Source: Saccoglossus kowalevskii
Taxonomy: Eukaryota; Hemichordata; Enteropneusta; Harrimaniidae
NCBI RefSeq assembly: GCF_000003605.2
Contig: NW_003120929.1
Span: forward strand, 267,928 to 292,698
Direction of reading: 5' to 3'
Length of the DNA: 24,771 bases
The number at the start of each line of letters is the position of its first letter. Position 1 is the stretch's first letter. Positions 9,702-16,561 of this stretch are shown here, in pieces. The translations under genes and the position numbers were made by a program. The notes under the pieces are model-generated. The model was not told the DNA's origin, made no database searches, and saw nothing but the letters and a program-made list of their open reading frames with translations.

Positions 9702-10049
9702 TTATCATTGTCAAATGCAACGAAAGTCATTTTTATGTTAATATTGTGGCTCGAATGGTTCGACTTTAGATCGTTATTTTGCATAGTTATTCTGGCAGTG
9801 ACGATTTTGTTTCCGCCGTTTCGACCGAACACCAGTGTCTTTTTCTAGTCGCCTGCCCTGGAGACGTTTTGTTGAGATCGGGCCAACATCGTCTACGGTA
9901 TTGAAACCGTTGCTGTAAATATTCATCAAATTGTATCATCATTTTGTACATTGTACTATTAATGGTTTATTCAAGTGGGCAAAATATAATGTACAGAAAG
10001 ATTGCCCGTAGAGTATCGCTACACTGAAAAGTAAGCAACCGACAGCCTG

Positions 10050-10057
10050 TATAAAAG
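10050..10057 (+). promoter_or_regulatory. TATA-like box near the right arm of the element
   Basis: TATAAAAG followed by a G run on the plus strand, about 45 bp inside the right arm. An inverted CCAAT box (GATTGGCTG) follows at 10067-10075. The box would drive transcription outward through the right arm, antisense to the pseudogene. Activity is not shown. Confidence 0.35.
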
Positions 10058-10101
10058 GGGGGCTGTGATTGGCTGTTACTTATGCGAGATTTGAACGGGA
10101 C

Positions 10102-10279
10102 TTACATAGGCGTCGGATCAGATGTAGGTAGGGCAGAATTAAAAAAAATCACAAAATCAAAGTAAAATAATAAAATAAAAGGGCATTAATAACAAAAGTA
10201 ATAAAAAAATAAAATTAAAATAAGTTTATAGCCACAATAATTAAAGCCCGTACACTACATCAGATTTTAATCAGATTGG
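10102..10279 (-). repeat. Right terminal inverted repeat
   Basis: About 178 bp, complementary to the left arm at 9334-9530, with the TTTTA tract shorter here. Just inside both arms lies a GCGAGATTTSAACGRGAC-like motif in direct rather than inverted orientation. Confidence 0.9.
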
Positions 10280-10287
10280 GGTGTATT
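10280..10287 (+). repeat. Target-site duplication, right copy
   Basis: GGTGTATT, identical to 9326-9333, directly after the right arm. Confidence 0.9.
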
Positions 10288-10289
10288 CC

Positions 10290-10923
10290 AGCCAAACACT
10301 GTTGAACTTTCCATCGCAGTTATCTCCCACACCGATGACCATTTTTCTTGGGCAACACTTGGGGTTGAACGAATGAGCCATACTATGCTTTCTGTGTTAC
10401 GCTGAAGGATGTAAGGAAGCAATGCAGTTCTGAATAGGATACTGAGTAGCCCAATGAGAAGATGTGTTTCACAAGCTTCCTGCTCCCATCTTCATGATGA
10501 AGGTGGATGGCCAACCCGAATGCTTTAGTGATATCCGGAAGTGGCAAAAGTGGTTATATAAAAAAACAGGTCTTTGTTTGTTAGGTACCCTATAGCCTCG
10601 TAGAGGAGAGGGTCTACAAAGTCTTTCAATGAGGCCATTGTCATGTCATCTAGAGAGAAGTAATTCTGTGGTGGAGCAGTTGATTTTTTCAAGCGTTGGC
10701 GTAGGATACCGACAGCTTTATGTACAATTACAGCTTCATCAGTTTCCTCCTCAGGTAACTCTGTATCATCTAGCTGCTCCATCTCTTCAGATGTGCCCTT
10801 TAGTGTTTTCACCAAGTCACTTAATTTACACAGAGCATCACCCACTGAAATTTCACTTGAGCATACAAGGTCGTACATGCCATGTCTCAGGGTTCTCAAC
10901 ACCAGCTTCAGTTGCAAGCTCAT
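10290..10923 (-). pseudogene. Second and third segments of the decayed nuclease-like gene
   Basis: 10923-10525 is open and carries C-S-S-E-I-S-V-G-D-A-L, an acidic stretch (E-L-P-E-E-E-T-D-E) and K-A-V-G-I-L-R-Q-R-L. The next frame (about 10545-10370) has A-I-H-L-H-H-E-D-G-S-R-K-L and L-G-Y-S-V-S-Y-S-E-L-H, the most recognisable motif of the family's middle region, and ends in a stop near 10388. A third frame gives V-G-D-N-C-D-G-K-F up to the target duplication of the insertion. So two frame changes and one stop are seen. Confidence 0.65.
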
Positions 10924-10981
10924 GAAAGCGAGATCGCAGTTGAAAGGATGAAGACTTGTTTTAGTTTATGATGGCTGGTCT

Positions 10982-11179
10982 TCAGTGTCTATCACTTATG
11001 TAGCTCGGGTAGCACCCGTTTTGTCTATGGTGCCGTGCTTCAACAGCTACAAGATCCCCGTTTGCAACACCATAAAGTCGTGCCAACATGGTCTGATCAC
11101 TTCTTCGTTTAGCAGCAGCTAACATTTTTGTGTACATATTCTCTGTTTCAGGCACATTGTCCATAGAAGCCTCTACCAT
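10982..11179 (-). pseudogene. N-terminal segment of the decayed nuclease-like gene
   Basis: The frame holds M-Y-T-K-M-L-A-A-A-K-R-R, then the hallmark L-Y-G-V-A-N-G-D-L-V-A-V-E-A-R-H-H and C-Y-P-S-Y-I-S. The latter is where family members have a conserved Leu-Val-Ala-(Ala/Val)-Glu-Ala followed by His and Cys, probably metal-binding. Sequence further 5' on the minus strand no longer looks coding, so the true N-terminus is lost or lies in another exon. A frameshift of the F-H-E-L-A-T-E segment lies between this piece and the next. Confidence 0.6.
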
Positions 11180-11458
11180 AGACTAGCTGTATCTGTGTTT
11201 TGGATTGCAATTTCCCCCAGATAAAGTGTGTGTTAGGGAGAAAAAGAAAAATTGTGTGCAAACCTATTGCAGATGTATAGAAAGTACAAACACTTTTCGA
11301 GAAGGATACACAATAAAATGTTGCTATCAACATGTTGATTTATCAACATGACTCCTATGGTCAAACACAAACTGTAATTATTTAAATAAAATGGTATTTT
11401 ACTAAGCATAGTTTGATCAATATCATTCAAGTGAACCATGAACATACGGTGAAAATAT

Positions 11459-11838
11459 GTGTGATACCATTGGCCACGTGATCATTGACCTCTAGTGACC
11501 TTTGCCTATGACCTATGAACATATAACTTACAGAGTCTGAAAGGCTATCGATATAGCTTTACAATGGTATATAGGTTTGTAAGATAACGTGTTTAAATGG
11601 AATTATATGAAGATTTATGCTTCCCCTACCCCCATTTTATATTACCGATAGCGTCTGTTTTGCCGGTTTTACATTACCAAATTCAAACCTCAATTTCTCA
11701 GCTCGCCAGTATTTCCAAAGATGTCCTCAGGCTGTTTCATACTCTAGACATATTGTCCTTCAAATTTATGCATGAGGACAAATGTGGCACTTTGGGTGCC
11801 ACTACCCCCTCTCAGAGGTGGCCTCTGCTGCAGCACTA
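11459..11838 (-). repeat. Dispersed repeat, copy B (inverted relative to copy A)
   Basis: Reverse complement of the repeat at 6081-6390. The conserved block is about 11640-11800. It contains an additional ~60 bp in the inner part (about 11520-11590) relative to copy A. The two inverted copies enclose 5.07 kb that includes the nuclease-like pseudogene. No target duplication is visible at the outer ends. Confidence 0.8.
11486..11514 (+). promoter_or_regulatory. Three nuclear-receptor half-sites (DR4 plus DR7) inside repeat copy B
   Basis: TGACCT at 11486-11491, 11496-11501 and 11509-11514, all in the same orientation, with spacers of 4 and 7 bp. The DR4 spacing is that of thyroid-hormone/LXR-type receptor sites. 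The corresponding region of copy A has a DR2. An E-box CACGTG sits just outside at 11475-11480. Binding is inference. Confidence 0.45.
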
Positions 11839-11938
11839 AAATAAATAGGCATACTAATTAATAGGGCTTGTCAGTGAAATAGAAAAACAAATATATATAT
11901 ATACTTTTTACAAGAAGTACAAGACAACACTGAGTTAA

Positions 11939-14067
11939 CTATTTATGCAAAAGATATTTTTTGTATTCTTTCTTAAATGTTTCTTGACTGTAGATCTAAT
12001 ATGAGTCAGAATTTTATTCCATATTTTCGGGCCAATATATTTTATAGAAAATTTACCACATCTTTTCTTAACTTTTGGCAGGGAAAGATTACATTTGTAG
12101 TTTTGTCTTGTGTTATACTTATGTTAAATCTGCGATAAGTAGTTGTGGAAAATTGGTGGTAATCTATCATAAATTGCATCATGCACTAAGGTTCCAATTT
12201 TTAGAGATTGTTGTTTTTATAAATATCTTAAATGCGCAATTGTCTAAACAAAGGTACCGAGGGTGTATTATAATATTTAAAGGCGATAAGGCGAACAATC
12301 AATGCGTTTTTGTACAATTACAATCTCTTGCAGGTGCTAATTTACTGTTTTTTTCTTTACTAGTGATATATGATTTTTCCGCGTCAGATGTGTATTCATA
12401 GTAATTCCAATATAATTAATACTACAGGTTTCACTTAATTGTCACTTTTAAGATTGAATTCACCCTCAGTTTTTTAGGTGTATTGGCAATAGACATGTAA
12501 TTTGTTTTATCGGAATTAATAGTAAGTTTATTTGTATCACACCACAATACCACCTTTTGAAGTTCACAATTCAGAGCCTTTATGTTGATTTGGTTAGATT
12601 TGTTTTGAACTGTATGGAAAATATTGGAGTCATCAGTATATAATCTGAAGTTAAAATGGTTATATATAACAAAAATAGTATGGTCCCTAGAATGGAACCT
12701 TGGGGTACTTCACATGTAATTGGCAATGTTTGGGATTTAGTGTTATAAATACAAACATACTGATTTCTTGCTGTCAGATAAAGTTTAAGCCAGGACAAGG
12801 CACTACCCCCTTTATAAAATAATGTTCAAGTTTTTCAATTAAGATACTGTGGTTCACTGTATCGAATGCTTTCTGAAAATTACCCTCATCCATTTCAAAT
12901 AACAAATATTGAATTAAGCTAATGAGTGAAAGTTTTCAGTAAGTGTTATATTTTTCCCGAAAGCCATATTGGTGTACAGTTTATTATATATTTTTAAGTA
13001 ATTCATCATGCATTTATTTACATTTTTTCTATAATTTTACTGATGATTGGTAGGATTGGTTCCCCAGATTAGATGTATTACCTTTTTCATAGAATGGTAT
13101 GAATCGGGCTATTTTAAGACAGTCCTTTGAAAATTAATAAGTTTGTAATGTAATATAATGGCTGCAAAAGTTCACTAACCTGATAATTTCAGTTTGGATA
13201 TCATGAGCTGGGCATAGGAAAACTGATTGGGTAGCTCTTTCCCCTAGAAAGTTGAGAAAATGTTATTACTATTATTATTTTGTTGTCTAACTTTTCGCCA
13301 ATTGTAAAGAAAAACTCATTAAAGTCATTCGCAATGTTATTTAAATCTGTGTGTATAATTGGGGCGCCATTATAGTCCAGCTTGACTTCTTTTGGTATAA
13401 CTAAATTTGGTTTGATTTGCCAATGAGTTCATTGATTACTTCCCAGTTCTTGTTCAGATTTCCTTAACATACTGACAATCCAACACGTCAACCCATGTTT
13501 CCGCTTTTAGATAGAATCTAAATGAATCTACATGAAATTTGGCGAAATCTCGGGAATACATATAATATGACAGTGTATTGAGAAGGGAATTTACATTGGG
13601 GTTAGAATTGTTGTTCAGGTCAATATTAAACTCTCCAACTAAAATACAGCCATTGTATTGTGTTTTGATCTTATTCTGCGTTATCTCAAGATTACTGACA
13701 AAACTGTCAATTTGTGTAGCTGGGGGTCTATACAATACTCCAACGATGTTTTTTTGTTTGCCAATAGAAATTTCTAAAAACAAATACTCTGCATCATTAA
13801 CACGAGTTCAAAACAGAATACCGTAGATTATTTTGAATGTAAATGCCCACCCATCACCTCTTCTATCTCTGTAATTTGTAATTTGTTAAAATGAAAATAT
13901 CCTTGCCAATAATTTGCAAGATTTTAGTAAGTGCAACGATACTGAATTGATGTTTTATAATTAAGATTGCTATAGTTAATTCTAAGGGATCGAATATTAA
14001 TATGAGATGTAGAGAACGTGTCAAATGGAATATGACGAATAGTAAATATTGAATAATCTGTGATCAT
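11939..14067 (-). pseudogene. ORF2 remnant: endonuclease, reverse transcriptase and C-terminal domain
   Basis: From the ATG at 14065-14067: H-I-N-I-R-S-L-R (endonuclease start, ~14020); Y-R-D-R-R-G-D-G-W and F-L-E-I, G-V-L-Y-R-P-P and L-V-G-E-F-N-I-D-L (13880-13590; the usual G-D-F is G-E-F here). A jump to D-S-F-R-F-Y-L-K-A-E-T-W shows the rest of the endonuclease is deleted. Then N-K-N-W-E-V-I-N-E-L-I-G-K (13440), I-A-N-D-F-N-E-F-F (~13340), I-P-F-Y-E-K-G-N (13100), N-F-Q-K-A-F-D-T-V-N-H (12870), V-P-Q-G-S-I-L-G (12710) and Y-T-D-D-S (12630). The tail K-Y-N-T-R-Q ... K-I-W-N-K-I ends at a stop near 11939. RT motif A has Asn where the catalytic Asp is expected, while motif C keeps its D-D pair. 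Confidence 0.8.
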
Positions 14068-14125
14068 TATCATCTTCCATGGTTAGTTATATGTATAAAC
14101 AGTATAGTATATGTGTACAAGTAAT

Positions 14126-14773
14126 TTAAACTATTTTTGAAAGGTCAAACTCACTCTTGATTAAAATATACGGTGTACTTTCTGTCTTTTTAACATAGAC
14201 TTGACCATTTCTTGTCCACATGAATCTGTAATTGGTAGCTGTGTGTTTACCATTGGCTAATTTCAGCAAATTTCGACCAGTTGGTGTAATATTTTCATTT
14301 ATATAATTTTTTCTATATACCCTAGATTGTCTGTGGTTATCTAATTATTTTCTTCGGTGACGGTTCATTTTATCTCTTTTTCTTCATCCAGCGAATTTAG
14401 CAATTATAGGTCTTGGTCAATGTCTTGTATTTGTTGCGCCATCTCGTTCTAGTGGGATGATCTTTTTTATTCTGTGGGTGATTTCAATATTCCTTGATGT
14501 CACAATCTTCTGTAAAACTTTAGGTAATATTTCATCTGTGTTTTCAGTTGACCCCGTCACTTCTGGTATGCCATGTATCTCGATGTTATCTCTTCTACTA
14601 TACTGATGTTGTTCTTCACTGGCCTTTTCTAAAATGTTAACAAGCTGAACAAGATTGGCGTTGCAATCTTTCAATTTTTTATTCCTTCCTTTTTGTGTGA
14701 TGATTAATTTTTATGATTTTCAACAATATCATTAAGAAAGATCATCGAGGCCTTAATTTCTTTCATACTGAGT
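14126..14773 (-). pseudogene. ORF1 remnant: coiled coil, RRM-like and FP25K-like C-terminal domain
   Basis: The N-terminal visible part is helical (L-N-D-I-V-E-N ... N-I-L-E-K-A-S-E-E-Q). It is followed by Y-S-R-R-D-N-I-E-I-H-G-I-P-E, typical of the RRM-like domain of LINE ORF1 proteins, then E-I-T-H-R-I-K. After a frameshift, R-P-I-I-A-K-F-A appears with an in-frame stop just after (~14390). The C-terminal part (14310-14129) has Y-I-N-E-N-I-T-P-T-G-R-N-L-L, W-T-R-N-G-Q-V-Y-V-K-K and I-K-S-E-F-D-L. That resembles the C-terminal domain shared by many LINE ORF1 proteins and the baculovirus FP25K protein. ORF1 proteins bind RNA and chaperone the retrotransposition complex. The start lies beyond the junction at 14774 and is missing. 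Confidence 0.75.
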
Positions 14774-14774
14774 G

Positions 14775-14845
<71 letters not shown>
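14775..14845 (-). repeat. (GAT)n 3' tail of the RTE-like LINE
   Basis: About 23 uninterrupted TCA/CAT units on the plus strand, i.e. (GAT)n on the minus strand. It follows directly on the last coding block of the RTE-like element. RTE-clade LINEs characteristically end in short tandem repeats instead of poly(A), so this is best read as its tail. The poly-His plus-strand frame here is an artefact. Confidence 0.85.
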
Positions 14846-14846
<1 letters not shown>

Positions 14847-15935
14847 CAGCCTGTCACGCCACTGCTGGCGGTTGTCCTCCACAACAGCTTCCACGTTTGG
14901 CGATCCTGTGCCACATGAGTCCACAAGATATCGGCCGTCTCTTCAATTTCATCTCTCGATCTTCTTTTAGGTTTTCCTTTCGTTCTGATGCCTTCTCTCG
15001 GTCTTTATTCTGTTGTTTTCTTTGCCCATTTGTCCTTATTTATTCTTGCAACATGTTCTACCCATTGCCCTTTCATGCTTTGATTTTTTTCGATGATATC
15101 CATCACTTTCATTCTTGATCTTACTGCTTCACTCTTGATCTTGTCTTTCCAAGTTATGTTCAGCATTGATCTTTCCATGCTTCTTTGGGCCATGGCTAGC
15201 TTTTCTCTCTGATGCTTTGTGAGTGACCATGTCTCCGATCCGTATGTCATTGCTTGTAGTATAGGATGACAGTGTTCATGATGGGCATTTTTTTTTTATC
15301 CTTAAGGAATGAATGTTTTATACTGTCCAAATCTTCGCCAACCTGCTGTTGGTCTTTGGTCAGGTCAGCAGTCGACCTAAGTAGTTGTACTCATTTACCT
15401 CTTCCAGCTGTTCTCCGGCAAGTGTTATTCCTCGTCTACGTTGGTTTTTAGCTACCTCGTTGCACATGATTTTAGTTTTCCTCTTGTTCATCTTCATTCC
15501 GTCTCTTTTCCCTTCGAAGTTTAAATCCTTGAACAAGGTCTCTAGTAGTTCTTCGTGTTCCGCAAACAGGATGATACCATCTGCAAATCTTAAATTACTT
15601 AACATTTCTTCGTTGATATTGATACCAGTCTCGATGTTCACCCTTTTGAAGATTACTTCTACTGTTGATGTAAACATATCAGTTGATAGCAAATCTCCCT
15701 GTCGAACGCCCTTCATTATGTTGATTTTCTTGCTCAGCTTTTTCTGTTCGTACCTGAGCTGTGCCTCCTCTGTATGTTCCTTTCAAAATGTTGATGTATT
15801 TCTGTGGGACGCCATATCGTTTTAAGGCATCAAACACAGCCTTGTGTTGTATGGAGTCAAAGGCATTCTCGTAATGCCATGTAGAGAGGAATACCACACT
15901 CGTAAGTGAGTGTAAGTTCATTTATAATGTTCTCA
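14846..15935 (-). pseudogene. Reverse transcriptase and C-terminal part of the RTE-like ORF
   Basis: Blocks in order: I-P-L-Y-M-A (15870s), then a short deletion and Y-E-N-A-F-D-S-I-Q-H (motif A region, its first Asp deleted); G-V-P-Q-K-Y-I-N-I-L; G-V-R-Q-G-D-L-L-S (motif B, ~15700); L-R-F-A-D-G-I-I-L-F (motif C, ~15585, F-A-D-G instead of F-A-D-D); M-N-K-R-K-T-K-I-M; Y-N-Y-L-G-R; T-A-G-W; T-Y-G-S-E-T-W-S-L-T-K (~15240); W-V-E-H-V-A-R; K-G-K-P-K-R-R-S-R-D-E-I-E; V-A-Q-D-R-Q-T-W-K ending in front of the (GAT)n tail. Frameshifts lie near 15870, 15735, 15360 and 15260, with an added stop at ~15305. Both catalytic positions are altered, so it cannot encode an active RT. Confidence 0.8.
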
Positions 15936-16228
15936 TTTGGCAATCACTTCTTGGCGTGAAGCGTGAATGATTTGATTATGTATTGTGTTATATGGTGAGT
16001 GTTGTTAGTTCTACTCATGAGTAATTTGATAATTTGGCATGGTTGGAAATCGTATTGATTGGCATATCACCTCGACTTCGCATATTTGTTATCAGTTCAC
16101 ATATTTCTCTCTCTCTCTGTTCTTCTTTATAATATAACCGTTATTTTCAATATTTATTTGTTTGTCTGTGTTCTTGGCTTTGCAAATGACATTGAACAAT
16201 TTGGGTATCAATTGCTTAATGTTGTCAT

Positions 16229-16541
16229 TTATTTCACTTGAACACAGCCGATTGAAATGTCTGCCGTTTCCAGATAAATCTGCATGAGTTCCGCTTCCAC
16301 AATAACGTCTTTACATACCGAAATTAATTGAAACTTATCAACATGACCGAGAGGTAATGAAACGCCGAGTTTCATATTCAGCGACACAATTTCCTTACTT
16401 AATGAATGTTGTAAATTAGGCATCATACTTGCGATATTATTTTCTGTGTGGATTACATATTCTATATTCGGTATTGCCTCGGTCAGTTGATCATTGGTAG
16501 ATGTGTTTTGGAGCGTGCAATTTGCGTTGATAATACATTGC
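16229..16541 (-). CDS. Candidate last exon of a BPI/LBP-family lipid-binding protein
   Basis: An open stretch of ~103 codons ends at the stop 16229-16231. Just upstream on the minus strand is a plausible acceptor (TTTCAACATTTATCTACTAG|G), which fits the reading phase. The C-terminal part reads L-S-K-E-I-V-S-L-N-M-K-L-G-V-S-L-P-L-G-H, then F-Q-L-I-S, then D-V-I-V-E-A-E-L. This matches the pattern at the end of BPI/LBP proteins: an Asn-x-Lys-Leu, Gly and Leu-Pro block, a Val/Phe-Gln-Leu strand, and a final hydrophobic strand. These secreted proteins bind lipopolysaccharide or lipids in innate defence. Two Cys near the start are not a diagnostic pair. A donor at CAA|GTGAAA near the end is an alternative. 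No other exon of the gene is certain. The link is by pattern only; an unrelated ORF remains possible. Confidence 0.35.
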
Positions 16542-16561
16542 CTAGTAGATAAATGTTGAAA

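Larger units (their letters stand above)
9334..10279. mobile_element. 946-bp DNA-transposon-like element with long inverted arms and 8-bp duplication
   Basis: The ends CCAATCTGATTAAAATCTGA... and the exact complement ...TCAGATTTTAATCAGATTGG bound the element. The left arm (9334-9530) and right arm (10102-10279) look almost identical over ~180 bp apart from length change in an AT-rich (TTTTA)n tract and a few substitutions, so the insertion is young. The 8-bp duplication fits hAT- or P-type transposases; the class is not settled. There is no transposase frame, so it is non-autonomous. The ~570-bp interior is richer in CpG than its surroundings and carries promoter-like sequence. It interrupts the nuclease-like pseudogene. 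Confidence 0.9.
7321..11179 (-). pseudogene. Decayed gene: FEN1/XPG-like nuclease with CXC cysteine-rich tail, split by a transposon
   Basis: Minus-strand pieces in successive frames follow the domain order of a protein family I recognise as multi-copy and uncharacterised in marine invertebrates. In order: N-terminal A-R-L-Y-G-V-A-N-G-D-L-V-A-V-E-A-R-H-H region (10982-11179); V-C-S-S-E-I-S-V-G-D-A-L segment (10525-10923); L-H-H-E-D-G-S-R and G-D-N-C-D segments (10290-10545); G-P-A-L-A-R-W-F-L-A-R-P (about 9200-9290); D-P-F-N-L segment (8854-9111); a link rich in Lys/Arg and Val (8700-8870); nuclease domain (7747-8688); cysteine tail (7321-7740). I count at least eight frame changes or stops plus the 946-bp insertion at 9334-10279, so it is dead in this copy. 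Excluding the insertion, the coding span is about 2.9 kb. Such families are often carried by or spread with transposons; whether this one is mobile is not shown. Domain calls are by eye. Confidence 0.75.
11880..14773 (-). mobile_element. Degraded two-ORF non-LTR retrotransposon (CR1/Jockey-like)
   Basis: Minus-strand remains of ORF1 (14773-14126) and ORF2 (14067-11939) lie in the standard order, with 58 bp between the ORF1 stop and the ORF2 ATG. The 3' end is uncertain; the untranslated region reaches a TA-rich tract at about 11890-11903 or copy B at 11838. The 5' end is cut at 14774, where the (GAT)n tail of another LINE begins. Many stops and frameshifts plus an internal deletion in the endonuclease show it is inactive. 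Clade assignment within the CR1/Jockey group is tentative. Confidence 0.8.
14775..15958 (-). mobile_element. 5'-truncated RTE-type LINE
   Basis: 3' half of an RTE-type element on the minus strand, from within the RT domain (about 15958) to the (GAT)n tail. The 5' limit is approximate; recognisable RT sequence starts with E-N-I-I-N-E-L ... I-P-L-Y-M-A near 15930. No endonuclease domain is present, as expected for 5' truncation. No target-site duplication could be identified, because the 3' side runs into the other LINE. Confidence 0.8.

Noticed and set aside
11326-11339. Perfect palindrome ATCAACATGTTGAT
   Set aside because: Short and isolated; no partner or context for an operator or element end.
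14713-14970. Plus-strand poly-His frame
   Set aside because: Translation of the (CAT)n tract, antisense to the RTE tail.
15385-15825. 146-codon plus-strand frame
   Set aside because: Antisense shadow of the RTE reverse transcriptase.
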